This document shows, piece after piece, positions 45,238 through 55,283 of a DNA stretch of 64,000 bases. Under the pieces are notes generated by a model. The model was not told the origin of the DNA. It did no database searches and saw only the letters and a program-made list of their open reading frames with translations. Every line of letters starts with the position of its first letter. The stretch's first letter is position 1. The position numbers were made by a program, and so were the translations under genes. The stretch is from Colwellia sp. D2M02 (lineage in GTDB: Bacteria; Pseudomonadota; Gammaproteobacteria; Enterobacterales; Alteromonadaceae): contig NZ_JAHKPW010000032.1 of the NCBI RefSeq assembly GCF_018860755.1, forward strand, positions 149,071 to 213,070. Reading direction: 5' to 3'.

Positions 45238-45461
45238 AAATTTTAACTATTGATAATTTTATGTGCTATCACACTAACAGTAAACGCCTGATTAACACGC
45301 TATCTGTGTCAATTCTGCTTACCAGCTTACATTATTAATATTGAATAAATTCAACCGCGCTATAGTAGGGAAAATACCTGCTTAGCGCAAGCCTATTTAA
45401 GTTAAATGCGTTTAAGTGCTTAGTATTCAGTCACTACACGCTTATTTAAGTGCTTGCTATT

Positions 45462-46502
45462 TTAGCGCTTTAAACTAGTCGAAAAATCAAGCATACGATT
45501 TAGTGATTTTAATGCGCCTTCACGAAGCTCCATATCAACAAAAATTTCTTTGCCGGTAGGGTCAAGTAAGGCGTTTTCTATCTCTTTTAAGCCATTCATT
45601 GCCATCCACGGGCAATGTGCACAGCTTTTGCACGTTGCTCCCTCACCTGCGGTTGGCGCTTCAAAAAACTCTTTCTCTGGACATAGCTGCTGCATTTTAT
45701 AAAAAATACCGCGATCTGTTGCGACAATAAACTTTTGATTAGGCATTTCTTGTGCTGCTTTTATTAGTTGGCTAGTAGAGCCAACCGCATCAGCAAGTTC
45801 AACAATGTCTAATGGTGACTCGGGGTGCACTAAAATAGCCGCATCAGGGTGTAAAGCCTTCATATCTATTAAGGCTTTAGTTTTGAACTCATCATGAACG
45901 ATACAGGCCCCTTGCCACATTAGCATGTCAGCGCCAGTTTCACGTTGTATGTAGTTACCCAAATGGCGATCAGGTCCCCATAGAATTTTTTTACCTTGTT
46001 CATCTAAGTGTTCAACAATTTCAAGGGCACAAGATGAGGTAACAATCCAATCAGCACGAGCTTTAACGGCCGTAGAAGTATTTGCGTAAACAACTACGGT
46101 ATGATCGGGGTGTTGATCACAAAAGGCTGAAAACTCTTTAATCGGGCAACCTAAGTCAAGTGAGCATGTTGCTTCAAGCGTAGGCATAACAACAGTTTTT
46201 TCCGGTGTTAATACTTTAGAGGTTTCACCCATAAATTTTACACCAGCAACAATCAGTGTTTCTGCCGGGTGTTGTTTACCAAAACGCGCCATTTCTAACG
46301 AGTCGGCAACACAGCCGCCCGTTTCTTCGGCTAATGCTTGAATTTCAGGATCTGTATAATAGTGCGCAACTAATACCGCATTTTTTTCAATGAGTAGGCG
46401 CTTAATTCTTTCTTTAACTTGAGCCCTTTCGTCTTGCGTTAATGGCTTAGGCTTGGCTGGAAATTGAAAGTCAAAATCTACAGCGTTATTGGTTTGGCTC
46501 AT
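45462..46502 (-). CDS. nadA: Quinolinate synthase A
   Basis: The 346-residue enzyme condenses iminoaspartate with dihydroxyacetone phosphate to quinolinate in NAD synthesis. Motifs seen are [56 protein letters not shown] and [13 protein letters not shown], with the Cys ligands of the 4Fe-4S cluster. Its place beyond cpoB and a tRNA-Lys cluster repeats the order known in E. coli. Confidence 0.97.
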   Translation of the reverse strand: MSQTNNAVDFDFQFPAKPKPLTQDERAQVKERIKRLLIEKNAVLVAHYYTDPEIQALAEETGGCVADSLEMARFGKQHPAETLIVAGVKFMGETSKVLTPEKTVVMPTLEATCSLDLGCPIKEFSAFCDQHPDHTVVVYANTSTAVKARADWIVTSSCALEIVEHLDEQGKKILWGPDRHLGNYIQRETGADMLMWQGACIVHDEFKTKALIDMKALHPDAAILVHPESPLDIVELADAVGSTSQLIKAAQEMPNQKFIVATDRGIFYKMQQLCPEKEFFEAPTAGEGATCKSCAHCPWMAMNGLKEIENALLDPTGKEIFVDMELREGALKSLNRMLDFSTSLKR

Positions 46503-46752
46503 GAGTGCTCTCTATTCTACTACGGTACGTGTTAAACGCTGCAATTATAAGGGAAAGCACTAACAATGTGTAGTGTATTATAGAATGGCTGAATGATTAA
46601 CACAGTAAATAAGTACGCTGAACTAGAGAGAGGTTTTATCGAAAATACGTATTAACAAATACTAAAATATAACATGCTCATTATGCACACTTTAGGTGAT
46701 AGAGATTTATAGAATTATTTTTTGGGAGAAATTACTTTGAAGGTTTTTGAAG

Positions 46753-46828
46753 TGGTCGGCCGTGAAGGATTTGAACCTTCGACAAATTGGTTAAAAGCCA
46801 ACTGCTCTACCAGCTGAGCTAACGGCCG
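46753..46828 (-). tRNA. tRNA-Lys(UUU), copy 1
   Basis: This is a 76-base cloverleaf with CCA encoded. The anticodon loop is CTTTTAA within GTTGG/CCAAT and the T-arm is GAAGG-TTCAAAT-CCTTC. The acceptor stem is CGGCCGT/ACGGCCG, so the first pair is C1-G72 instead of the usual G1-C72. It belongs to a five-copy array. Confidence 0.95.
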
Positions 46829-46865
46829 CTTCAAATTTTTATGTGCTATATCTATATTCTTAAAT

Positions 46866-46941
46866 TGGTCGGCCGTGAAGGATTTGAACCTTCGACAAAT
46901 TGGTTAAAAGCCAACTGCTCTACCAGCTGAGCTAACGGCCG
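46866..46941 (-). tRNA. tRNA-Lys(UUU), copy 2
   Basis: The mature sequence reads the same as copy 1 over all 76 bases; only the 37-base spacer differs. Confidence 0.95.
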
Positions 46942-46976
46942 ATTTAAGATTTACATGTATAACTAATAACTAGGAT

Positions 46977-47052
46977 TGGTCGGCCGTGAAGGATTTGAAC
47001 CTTCGACAAATTGGTTAAAAGCCAACTGCTCTACCAGCTGAGCTAACGGCCG
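46977..47052 (-). tRNA. tRNA-Lys(UUU), copy 3
   Basis: Identical in sequence to its neighbours as far as I can read, separated from copy 2 by 35 bases. Confidence 0.95.
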
Positions 47053-47100
47053 CTCCTAGTTTTTCCTAATAAATTAGGGGGTAGTTATTCTTTATTGAAG

Positions 47101-47176
47101 TGGTCGGCCGTGAAGGATTTGAACCTTCGACAAATTGGTTAAAAGCCAACTGCTCTACCAGCTGAGCTAACGGCCG
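47101..47176 (-). tRNA. tRNA-Lys(UUU), copy 4
   Basis: Same 76-base sequence; the spacer to copy 3 is 48 bases. Confidence 0.95.
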
Positions 47177-47251
47177 ATTCAATAAATTATAACGTGACTA
47201 TAAATACTTGATTTATAGTCTTTACTTAAAGTACAAGATAATTAAGTAAGG

Positions 47252-47327
47252 TGGTCGGCCGTGAAGGATTTGAACCTTCGACAAATTGGTTAAAAGCCAA
47301 CTGCTCTACCAGCTGAGCTAACGGCCG
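47252..47327 (-). tRNA. tRNA-Lys(UUU), copy 5
   Basis: Same sequence. It is the copy nearest the tol-pal operon and probably the first transcribed of the array, with 75 bases to copy 4. Confidence 0.95.
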
Positions 47328-47500
47328 CCGTTGTGTTGAGTTAGTGCCTCAACGCGGGGCATATAATACTGATAATATTTTTAAGTGCAACCATAAATTT
47401 AGCTTTTTTTAAATAATATTGATAGTTCGCGTAAAAACAAAGCAATACGCTACTTTTATCAACAACAATACGAAAATTACTGCTGCACTTTATAAAACGG

Positions 47501-48286
47501 TTACTTAGATAAACTCTCTAAACGCGGTTTAGCTAGCTTTGCTGAGGTTGAGTTTGGGTACTCTTTTAATAACTGTCGATATAACGTAATCGCATTTTGG
47601 TTATCGTTTTGCTTTTGAGAGACCATAGCCAATTTCAACATTGCATCAGGACGCTTATTTGAGTCGCTAAACTGATTAACTACAATAGTAAACTCTTGTT
47701 TAGCTTCAACCAGCTCATCTTTATTAAAAAGTAACTGCCCTAACCAATAATGTGCATTTGGTGCATAACTTGAATTAGGGTAATTTTTATTGAAAGCCCT
47801 AAATTCAGGTATAGCTTGTTCGTATTTAGCTTCTTTGAGTACCATATTAAGTGCACGATCATAGGCATCGTTTTCACTTAAGTTATTACTGTATGCTTGG
47901 CTAGCTGCGCCAATACTGTCGGTATTAGTTACTGCGATACTGGTAGGTACACTACTTGCTGGTTTAAGTGCTTCGCTAACGCGTCTATCAAGCTCTTGAT
48001 ATAGCTCTCGTTGACGTTCTAACACTTGGCTTAATTGGTGGCTATGTAACTCAGTAACACCACGAAGCTCATTAACTTCACTTTGTAACATATCTAACTG
48101 GCGCTGAATATTTACTTGTGACCTGTTACGTGAATCAAGCTTTTCTTCTAAACTACGCAGTTGTTCAGTAACACTACCTGTTCCTGAAGTACGCGAACTC
48201 ATGTCTACAACGGGGGCTTGAGCCGCTAACGCATTAAATGCGCTAGCGGTAAACATCATGCCAAATAAAACTTTATTGAGTTTCAT
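47501..48286 (-). CDS. cpoB: Cell division coordinator CpoB (YbgF)
   Basis: The 261-residue periplasmic protein has a signal peptide ending NALAAQA. An N-terminal coiled coil follows (SLEEKLDSRNRSQVNIQRQL, about 40-115), then three TPR-like repeats (ENDAYDRALNMVLKEAKYEQ, YAPNAHYWLGQLLFNKDELV, KRPDAMLKLAMVSQKQ). CpoB ties Tol-Pal energy to PBP1B during septation. It is the last gene of the tol-pal operon, 31 bases after pal. Confidence 0.93.
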   Translation of the reverse strand: MKLNKVLFGMMFTASAFNALAAQAPVVDMSSRTSGTGSVTEQLRSLEEKLDSRNRSQVNIQRQLDMLQSEVNELRGVTELHSHQLSQVLERQRELYQELDRRVSEALKPASSVPTSIAVTNTDSIGAASQAYSNNLSENDAYDRALNMVLKEAKYEQAIPEFRAFNKNYPNSSYAPNAHYWLGQLLFNKDELVEAKQEFTIVVNQFSDSNKRPDAMLKLAMVSQKQNDNQNAITLYRQLLKEYPNSTSAKLAKPRLESLSK

Positions 48287-48317
48287 TTATCTACCTTGGT
48301 TTGATGAATATTAAAAC

Positions 48318-48857
48318 TTAGTAAACTAAAACAGCACGACGGTTTTTAGCAAAAGCATTTTCACTTCTGTCTTTAACCATTGGTTTTTCTTCACCATAGC
48401 TCACAACACTTAGTTGAGATGGGTTAACGCCCATATTTTCTAAATAAGTTGCTACAGATTTTGCACGACGCTCGCCTAATGCAATGTTGTACTCAGGCGT
48501 ACCACGTTCATCGGCATGACCTTCAACAAGTACTTTAACATCACTGTTTTCGCTTAAAAATTTAGCATGTGCGTCTAAAATAGCAGAATCAGCGCTGGTT
48601 ACTGTAGATACGTCAAAACCGAAGTAGACGATGTGCTCTGAACGTAAACGGGCTAACTCTTGACGTTTTTCTTCTTCAATTTCTGCAGCACGTTGCGCAG
48701 CTGTTACTTGTACACTGTTTTGCTCTTCATTTTGAGTTACTTGTGCATTAGTATCAACTTGGCTTTGCTCATCAGTGTCTGAGTTAGAGCTACAAGCAGA
48801 TAATACAAGAAGAGGTAAAGCTACTGCTAAACTTTTTACAATTTTATTTAAGCGCAT
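48318..48857 (-). CDS. pal: Peptidoglycan-associated lipoprotein Pal
   Basis: The 179-residue protein has a lipobox (LLVLSACSS). The OmpA-like domain (VYFGFDVSTVTSADSAILDA, EGHADERGTPEYNIALGERR, GVNPSQLSVVSYGEEKP) binds peptidoglycan. It anchors the outer membrane to the wall and is a TolB partner. Confidence 0.96.
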   Translation of the reverse strand: MRLNKIVKSLAVALPLLVLSACSSNSDTDEQSQVDTNAQVTQNEEQNSVQVTAAQRAAEIEEEKRQELARLRSEHIVYFGFDVSTVTSADSAILDAHAKFLSENSDVKVLVEGHADERGTPEYNIALGERRAKSVATYLENMGVNPSQLSVVSYGEEKPMVKDRSENAFAKNRRAVLVY

Positions 48858-48914
48858 TTTATTTTCCTATTTTCTAAAAATATGAGTTGAAATTATTAGT
48901 TTTATTAAATCATT

Positions 48915-50264
48915 TTATAAAAACGGCGACCATGCCGGAGCTTTCACTTGTCCATCAAGTGCAGGTAAACGAGCTTTAAATCGCCCATCTACCGACACCA
49001 ATCCTAATACTTGACGATTATTGTGCAGTGTACTGTAAATAATCATGCCACCATTAGGTGCAACACTTGGTGATTCATCTAGGCGTGTTTTAGTTAACAC
49101 TTGAAACACTCCCGTACCAAACTCTTGTTTTGCTAAACGGTATTGACCACGGGTTCTATTTACCATAATCAGGTTTTTCCCATCGGGAGTGATAGAGCCG
49201 CCTAAGTTCATATCACCGTCAAAAGTTAAACGTTTAACTTTTCCGTTGCCTAAATCTACGCGATATAACTGCGGTTTACCACCCCGTTCTGAACTAAATA
49301 CTAATGATTTACCATCTGGTGTATAACTTGGCTCAGTATCTATAGCTCGGTTACGGGTAATTCGACGTAATTTTTTGCTCGCTAACTCCATAATATAGAT
49401 ATCTGGGTTACCATCTTTTGATAATACCATTGCCATACTGCGGCCGTCTGGAGAAAAGCGCGGTGCACTGTTTATACCATCAAATGAACTAATTAAGGTA
49501 CGTTTTCCTGAGTAGATGTCAATAGTATGAATTTGTGCTTGTCGATTTTCAAAAGATACATAAGCTAACTGCTCACCTCTAGGGTGCCATGATGGCGACA
49601 TTAATGGTTCTTTTGAGCTAAGTAATACATGTTCATTAAAGCCGTCGTAATCAGCAAAAGCTAATTGGTATGGGTATTCACCTTCATCTCGCACAATAAC
49701 GTAAGCTATTTTGCTTAAAAATGCACCTTTACTACCGGTTAATTTTTCATACACTACATTACTAATACTATGTGCGTAACGTCTAAATTGCTCACCATTA
49801 ATATTGGCACTACTTTGCGCTAAAATATGATCTTCAACATCAACCATACTACCACTGCTTAACATAGTTGCTTGGCCGCCAGTTACTTGACCACGAATAA
49901 CATCAACAAGTTGGTAGCTTACTTGATAGCGCCCTAATGATACTTCTTTAATTTTCCCTACAACAACAGCTTCAACCCCAAGACTTGCCCAAGCACTGTA
50001 ATCAACATCATTAGCCGTATGAGGTGTTTGTGGGAAGTTATTGATATTAACAGGGCTAAACTTACCGCTGCGTAATAAGTCGTCGCTAATCACTTTAGAA
50101 ATACGCTCAGGTAATACTGAGCTGTTATCCCATTTAAAAGGAACAACCGCAATAGGTCTAGCACTATCAATACCGCCAGTGATTACTATTTCTAAGGTTG
50201 CCATGGCTCGCATTGAGCTCAACGTAATAATTAAGGTTGTAAAAACAGTTAATAATAATTTCAT
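48915..50264 (-). CDS. tolB: Tol-Pal system beta-propeller protein TolB
   Basis: The 449-residue periplasmic protein has a signal peptide ending RAMAT. The N-terminal domain ([20 protein letters not shown]) is followed by a six-bladed propeller with WD40-like PD40 repeats ([53 protein letters not shown]). It shuttles between TolA and Pal. Confidence 0.96.
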   Translation of the reverse strand: MKLLLTVFTTLIITLSSMRAMATLEIVITGGIDSARPIAVVPFKWDNSSVLPERISKVISDDLLRSGKFSPVNINNFPQTPHTANDVDYSAWASLGVEAVVVGKIKEVSLGRYQVSYQLVDVIRGQVTGGQATMLSSGSMVDVEDHILAQSSANINGEQFRRYAHSISNVVYEKLTGSKGAFLSKIAYVIVRDEGEYPYQLAFADYDGFNEHVLLSSKEPLMSPSWHPRGEQLAYVSFENRQAQIHTIDIYSGKRTLISSFDGINSAPRFSPDGRSMAMVLSKDGNPDIYIMELASKKLRRITRNRAIDTEPSYTPDGKSLVFSSERGGKPQLYRVDLGNGKVKRLTFDGDMNLGGSITPDGKNLIMVNRTRGQYRLAKQEFGTGVFQVLTKTRLDESPSVAPNGGMIIYSTLHNNRQVLGLVSVDGRFKARLPALDGQVKAPAWSPFL

Positions 50265-50307
50265 TGTCAGTTCTGTCTTCTTTTTATAAGTTAAATATTA
50301 TGGCTGA

Positions 50308-51273
50308 TTATGAAAAATCAGGTACAACGGTTACCGCTATTTTACGCATTTCTTTAAACACTTCAGGATCTTGCGATACAGGTAAAGTGCCAGTTTTATA
50401 AATGGCCGTTTCTGCTGCGTCACAAACCACTTTATCTCCTTTACCAACACTAACATTAGTAACAAAGCCTGATGAGGCTAAACTAATAGTTAAGCGACAG
50501 GTTTTGCCAACCATAGTACTACGATCTTTAATCATATTACGGTTGATGCTTTGAGTAATCAAGGCAGAAAAGCGTTGTATTTCAGTCATCACTTGCTGAC
50601 TACGTGCTTTATTACGTGCAGCCATTTCTGCAGCCATTTGTTCAGCTATTAATGCTTGCTCTGCTGCTTGCTGTGCCGCTTTTTCTTTCGCTTCTTTTTC
50701 TTTACGCTTTTGCTCGGCCAGTTTTTTCTTACGTAACTCTTCCGCTTTTTTAGCTTCAGCTTCTTCTTTTATACGTTTCGCTCTTGCTGTAGCAGCAGCT
50801 TGTTCAGCTTTTTGTTTTTCTTGTTCTTTTTGCTTACGTACTTTTTCAGCTTGGTCTGCCTTTGCTTTCGCACTTTTAGCAGCTTTGTCTGCTTGAATTT
50901 TTTCTTGTTCTTTTTTCTTACGCTGTATTTCTAGCTTTTTAATACGAGCTTCTTCTTTTGCTCGGCGTTGTTTAGCTTCATCAGCACGGCGCTCAATCGC
51001 TTTGATACGTTTTTTTTCTGCGGCGGCATCATCTGCTTTTTGTTTTTTTATTTTATTAATCGCTTGGTCATATTTAGCTTTATCAACCACAACGGCTTTA
51101 ATAGGCTCGATTTGAGCACTACTTGGCGTAGGAGTAGCAACAGGTTTAGATGTCGCATTAAAGTCACCAATAAATAAAGTTACCAATAATGCAACATGTA
51201 AACCAACACTTAACCACAGTGCTTTTGCGTAAGATGACTTCATTAATGGCTTATTAGAGGACTGCTTATTCAC
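50308..51273 (-). CDS. tolA: Tol-Pal energy-transducing protein TolA
   Basis: The 321-residue protein has one TM span at ~14-36 (ALWLSVGLHVALLVTLFIG). A long Lys/Ala/Glu-rich helical rod runs from ~65 to 225 (IKKQKADDAAAEKKRIKAIE). The C-terminal domain has two Cys (VGKTCRLTISL, KVVCDAAETA), as in TolA domain III. It spans the periplasm to reach TolB and Pal. Confidence 0.95.
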   Translation of the reverse strand: MNKQSSNKPLMKSSYAKALWLSVGLHVALLVTLFIGDFNATSKPVATPTPSSAQIEPIKAVVVDKAKYDQAINKIKKQKADDAAAEKKRIKAIERRADEAKQRRAKEEARIKKLEIQRKKKEQEKIQADKAAKSAKAKADQAEKVRKQKEQEKQKAEQAAATARAKRIKEEAEAKKAEELRKKKLAEQKRKEKEAKEKAAQQAAEQALIAEQMAAEMAARNKARSQQVMTEIQRFSALITQSINRNMIKDRSTMVGKTCRLTISLASSGFVTNVSVGKGDKVVCDAAETAIYKTGTLPVSQDPEVFKEMRKIAVTVVPDFS

Positions 51274-51274
51274 A

Positions 51275-51700
51275 CTAATTCTCCACCGGCTCTGTCATTA
51301 AGCCAACTGAAGGAACACCCGCCACCGTTTGTAGTAACACCATCAGCTGAATAACAGCGTCATAAGAAACAGCACCGTCACCATTAACCACTACAGGGGT
51401 ATCAGGCTCTAAGGTTAAATGCGCTTTAACTAGGGTTGCCACTTCTTCAGCAGAAAGCGGCTCTTTATCGTTAGCCCCGACTGTTAAATAGTAGCGTCCT
51501 TGGGCATCTACCGAAGCAACAAGTGGTGTTTTACTGTCTTTATCAAGAGGCTCGGCATCACCTTGAGGTAAGTCAACCTTTACCCCTTGAGTAATAAGTG
51601 GTGCGGTTACCATAAAGATTATAAGTAATACCAGCATAACATCGATATAAGGAACAACATTAATTTCAGCCACTTTACGGCGTCTTACTCTTTGATACAT
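51275..51700 (-). CDS. tolR: Tol-Pal proton-motive-force protein TolR
   Basis: The 141-residue protein has one TM span with the essential Asp20 (VVPYIDVMLVLLIIFMVTAP) and a periplasmic ExbD-like domain. With TolQ it forms the proton-driven motor that energises TolA. It is only 1 base away from tolA. Confidence 0.96.
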   Translation of the reverse strand: MYQRVRRRKVAEINVVPYIDVMLVLLIIFMVTAPLITQGVKVDLPQGDAEPLDKDSKTPLVASVDAQGRYYLTVGANDKEPLSAEEVATLVKAHLTLEPDTPVVVNGDGAVSYDAVIQLMVLLQTVAGVPSVGLMTEPVEN

Positions 51701-51709
51701 AATTAAACC

Positions 51710-52396
51710 TTACTTGCCGTTTTGCTCATTTGCCGACTGACGTTGTAAAATACTTGAAAACTCATCCATGAAATTACCATAGCCGTTTTCAATTTTTTCA
51801 ACTAAGTGACTGAAACGGTTAAACGCCATTACCGCAGGAATAGCCGCAAAGAGCCCCATGGCAGTTGCAATTAGTGCTTCAGCAATACCTGGTGCAACCA
51901 TTTGTAATGTTGCTTGCTTTACTGAACCAAGAGCAATAAAAGAATTCATAATCCCCCACACCGTACCAAACAAGCCAATATAGGGGCTAATTGAACCAAC
52001 CGTCGCCATAAATGGTAAGTGTTTTTCTAAATTATCCACTTCTCTTGAAAGTGCTACGCGCATTGCTCGGTGAGTGCCATCTACAATAATTTGTGGATTA
52101 TCAATATGGCTTTTACGTAAACGTGCAAACTCTTTAAAACCTGCAACAAATAAACTTTCAATACCTTGAACATGATTTTTAGCTGATATTTCACTGTATA
52201 ACTTACTTAAGTCGGCCCCACTCCAAAACTTATCTTCAAATGTTTTCAGCTCTTGTGTTGCACTTTGTAAAATTTTACGACGTTGAAAGATCATCGCCCA
52301 ACAAACAATCGAAAAAGTCAGTAAGGTCAACATCACAAATTGCACTAAAATACTGGCTTCTAAAAATAAATCAAAAAATGAAATTTCAGCTGACAC
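51710..52396 (-). CDS. tolQ: Tol-Pal motor subunit TolQ
   Basis: The 228-residue protein has three membrane spans ([60 protein letters not shown]). These include the conserved Thr/Gly-rich helices of the MotA/TolQ/ExbB family. It overlaps ybgC by 11 bases. Confidence 0.96.
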   Translation of the reverse strand: MSAEISFFDLFLEASILVQFVMLTLLTFSIVCWAMIFQRRKILQSATQELKTFEDKFWSGADLSKLYSEISAKNHVQGIESLFVAGFKEFARLRKSHIDNPQIIVDGTHRAMRVALSREVDNLEKHLPFMATVGSISPYIGLFGTVWGIMNSFIALGSVKQATLQMVAPGIAEALIATAMGLFAAIPAVMAFNRFSHLVEKIENGYGNFMDEFSSILQRQSANEQNGK

Positions 52397-52796
52397 GTTT
52401 AAACGCTCCTAATATAAATTCGGGAATAGCACAGGGTTTATTGTTATTAAAATCAACACAAGCAATCAGCACTTTGGCAGTGCAAAGCAAAATATTTTCT
52501 TGGTTGAAGATATGTTGTTCAAATACTAAGCTAGCTCGCTTAACTTTGACAATACTTGAATGTACATTAAGTAAATCATCGAGTTTAGCTGAAGCAAAGT
52601 TATCCATTTCAACCTTTCTGACCACAAAACCAAGATTTTGTTGCAAAAGTGTTTGTTGGTGTATGCCTAAATCACGTAACCACTCACTGCGAGCACGCTC
52701 TGTAAATTTTAAATAATTCGCATAATAAACAATTCCCCCCGCATCTGTATCTTCATAATAAATGCGAATGGGTAAGTTATGAGTTGTGCTTAACAT
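52386..52796 (-). CDS. ybgC: Tol-Pal operon acyl-CoA thioesterase YbgC
   Basis: The 136-residue hotdog-fold enzyme has the 4HBT motif [20 protein letters not shown], with the catalytic Asp in the DTDAGG loop. It hydrolyses short or long acyl-CoA/ACP thioesters linked to phospholipid metabolism. It is the first gene of the operon. Confidence 0.94.
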   Translation of the reverse strand: MLSTTHNLPIRIYYEDTDAGGIVYYANYLKFTERARSEWLRDLGIHQQTLLQQNLGFVVRKVEMDNFASAKLDDLLNVHSSIVKVKRASLVFEQHIFNQENILLCTAKVLIACVDFNNNKPCAIPEFILGAFKRVS

Positions 52797-52945
52797 TGAT
52801 AACTAGACAAATAACTGATTTTTAGGTAGCTCTATAGTAATAGATAAAGCCTTAAGCAAACAAGGCGAGTGACATAATAAATTACAATTTAACACGTTAT
52901 TGCTTAATAAAGGGGCAATGTATGACTTTATTAAAAAAATTCCAT

Positions 52946-52973
52946 AAAAAAAGGCGCTAAATGCGCCTTTTCG
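52946..52973 (-). terminator. Intrinsic terminator of the DEAD-box helicase gene
   Basis: AAAAGGCGC (52949-52957) pairs with GCGCCTTTT (52963-52971) around TAAAT. The minus strand ends in seven or more U, consistent with termination 40 bases after the helicase stop codon. Confidence 0.92.
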
Positions 52974-53013
52974 TTTTGCGTTACCAAACTAATAAGTAAC
53001 TTTTTATAAACTA

Positions 53014-54816
53014 TTAGTTCGCAGAAGAACTTTCATTACGACGGCGTGGCTTTTGGCTTTCAACAGCTGCATCTGAAACACTAATAGATAATGGTTGACG
53101 GCGAACACGTACACCTTTTAACTGATTAAATGCCGTTGTTGGAATACCTTTAGGTAATTGCACAAAGCTATGCTTTTCATGCAAGTTAATAGCACCAATG
53201 TAACTGCTGTCTAATGATATTTCGTTTGCAATAGCGCCAACGATATCACCAGGGCGAGCACCGTGGTCTTTACCCACTTCTAGGCGGTAAGTCTGCCAAT
53301 CAACATCGCTACGGTTAACTTTTGCTTTACGTGGTCTTTCATCACGAGCGCCGCGAGCATTGCGGTTATCGTTACCACGAGAATCTCTACGGTCATTACC
53401 GCGATTGTTACGGTCGTTACCGCGACTATTGCGATCGCCACGGTCATTACGATCGTTACGCTCACGTGTATCACGACGAGGTTTAGGATCTTCTTTTGGC
53501 TGTAATGGCTGTTTCATTTGCTTTTGGAAAAGTAATGCTGCAGCTAAATCAACAATTGATACGTCTGACTCTGCAGCCATACCCTCAACGATCTCACGCA
53601 TTGCAGTAATATCTTTATCAGCGACAATACTAGCCACTTCAACACGAGTACGTTCTATACGAATCTTACCTATTTCTTGAATATTAGGTAACTCGTAATT
53701 AAGTACCGTACCTGACGTTAAACGCTCATAATGACGTAACGAGTACATTTCACGAGGGCGAACAAATGAAATTGACATACCTTCACGACCAGCACGACCA
53801 GTACGGCCAATGCGGTGAACATATGCTTCATTATCACCTGGTAAGTCATAGTTAACGACTAATGAAATACGTGGAATATCTAAACCACGAGCAACAACGT
53901 CAGTCGCAACTAAAATAGACGATTTACCTGATTTCATTTGGTCGATACAACGTTCACGCTGTGCTTGGTTCATATCACCATTTAAAGGTAATGCTGGGTA
54001 GCCAGCACGCTCTAATTTTTCAGCAACATCAACCGTGTCGTTACGTGTACGAACGAAGATAATCATCGCATCGTAGTCAACCACTTCTGCAATACGCTCT
54101 AATGCCGTCATTTTAGTAATGCCGCTTACTTTCCATGCGTATTGTGTAATATTTGCTTTCGCTTTTTTAACCGCTTCAACTTTAATATGCTCAGGATCTT
54201 TTAAGAAACGATTGGCAATTTTACGAATTGCTGGTGGCATTGTTGCTGAAAATAAACACATTTGTGTGGTTTTTGGCAAATGATCCAAAATCCACTGAAT
54301 ATCTTCTAAGAAACCCATGTTTAACATTTCGTCTGCTTCATCAAGCACACAAACACGTAAATCGTCTAATTTAAGACTTTTACGACGTAAATGGTCCATT
54401 AAGCGACCAGGGGTACCAACAACAACTTGAGCGCCACGCTCTAATTGTTGAAATTGAGGTCCGTAAGATTGACCACCATATAATGTAGCAACACGTAAAC
54501 CTTTCATATCTTTACCGAAAGATTCAATTGCTTCAGCAACTTGCATTGCTAATTCACGCGTTGGTGCTAACACCATTAATTGTGGTTTTTTAATTGAAGT
54601 ATCAATTTTTGCTAATGCAGGTAAGCCAAACGCAGCGGTTTTACCGGTACCTGTTTGTGCTTCACCTAATACATCTTTGCCAGCAAGTAGTGGCGGAATA
54701 GTTTGTGCCTGAATAGCGGTAGCGGAGCTAAAACCGATAGAAAGAACAGCGGATAATAAATTTTCAGGCAAGCCTAAAGTGTCAAAGCTTACAGGCAAAG
54801 TTTTTTGATCTGTCAT
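53014..54816 (-). CDS. deaD: DEAD-box RNA helicase, DeaD/CsdA type
   Basis: The 600-residue protein has all helicase motifs: Walker A AQTGTGKT (53-60), PTRELA, GTPGR, DEAD (159-162), SAT and HRIGRTGRAGREG. A dimerisation region and the DbpA-like RNA-binding domain (VDWQTYRLEVGKDHGARPGD, SYIGAINLHEKHSFVQLPKG) follow, joined by an Arg/Asn/Gly/Asp-rich repeat linker (NDRGDRNSRGNDRNNRGNDR). CsdA unwinds RNA for ribosome assembly and decay in the cold. The long structured leader fits cold-regulated expression. Confidence 0.94.
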   Translation of the reverse strand: MTDQKTLPVSFDTLGLPENLLSAVLSIGFSSATAIQAQTIPPLLAGKDVLGEAQTGTGKTAAFGLPALAKIDTSIKKPQLMVLAPTRELAMQVAEAIESFGKDMKGLRVATLYGGQSYGPQFQQLERGAQVVVGTPGRLMDHLRRKSLKLDDLRVCVLDEADEMLNMGFLEDIQWILDHLPKTTQMCLFSATMPPAIRKIANRFLKDPEHIKVEAVKKAKANITQYAWKVSGITKMTALERIAEVVDYDAMIIFVRTRNDTVDVAEKLERAGYPALPLNGDMNQAQRERCIDQMKSGKSSILVATDVVARGLDIPRISLVVNYDLPGDNEAYVHRIGRTGRAGREGMSISFVRPREMYSLRHYERLTSGTVLNYELPNIQEIGKIRIERTRVEVASIVADKDITAMREIVEGMAAESDVSIVDLAAALLFQKQMKQPLQPKEDPKPRRDTRERNDRNDRGDRNSRGNDRNNRGNDRRDSRGNDNRNARGARDERPRKAKVNRSDVDWQTYRLEVGKDHGARPGDIVGAIANEISLDSSYIGAINLHEKHSFVQLPKGIPTTAFNQLKGVRVRRQPLSISVSDAAVESQKPRRRNESSSAN

Positions 54817-55180
54817 AAATAATTTTCATCTTCTCAAGGCAGGTGCGTAACTTAAAACAGAATAGAATTAGCGTAATATATCCCACCTCTAATGATTACT
54901 AAAACGTAAATTAGAAGTGTAAAAAGCTAATAAATTTTAAATTGCTAAGTCTTAAACCTGCGTACATATACGAGGAAACCACCAGGAAGACTTAAGGCGC
55001 ATAGTGTATGCTAACACTATATTTCTAGCTAATTGTCGGAAATAATTAGCTGGGCAAGTCTATTGGGCGGTAAAACCCCACTCATTTGATTTACTCATCG
55101 TGAGTAATCATACAAACCTATTGATATTTTCTATAGGTTAATAACCGTTAAGGTTGTAAAATCAACATTCCCTTATCGAG
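54817..55180 (-). promoter_or_regulatory. Long structured 5' leader of the helicase gene
   Basis: About 360 bases separate the predicted start site from the ATG. At least seven stems can be drawn: AACCTAT/ATAGGTT (55115-55121, 55133-55139), TTACTCA/TGAGTAA (55091, 55101), TGGG/CCCA (55064, 55077), AGCTAATT/AATTAGCT (55027, 55044), ATAGTGT/ACACTAT (55001, 55014), AAGTCTT/AAGACTT (54947, 54987) and CGTA/TACG inside the last. Long leaders that respond to cold or to the helicase itself are known for csdA/deaD genes. The specific fold here is my reading. Confidence 0.6.
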
Positions 55181-55186
55181 GCGCGC

Positions 55187-55214
55187 ATTATACAGAGATT
55201 AGCACTAGATACAA
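55187..55214 (-). promoter_or_regulatory. Sigma-70 promoter of the helicase gene
   Basis: On the minus strand TTGTAT (55214-55209) and TATAAT (55192-55187) are 16 bases apart, preceded by TG next to the -10. A GC-rich discriminator (GCGCGC) follows, of the kind seen at growth-rate-controlled promoters. Confidence 0.75.
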
Positions 55215-55283
55215 GTACTATTCCTAGTGATTTTAATTTGGGGGGTAAGTGAATTAGGCTTAAATATACGAAAGAGTGCTAAA

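Noticed and set aside
45147-45338. 63-residue plus-strand open frame
   Set aside because: It lies over the tRNA-Ser gene on the opposite strand and is a by-product of it.
46753-47327. CRISPR-like array of regularly spaced repeats
   Set aside because: The 76-base repeats fold as complete tRNA-Lys cloverleaves with encoded CCA, and spacers vary from 35 to 75 bases.
53280-53680. Short open frames in both directions over the helicase tail
   Set aside because: They come from the Arg/Asn/Gly/Asp repeat codons of the helicase linker.
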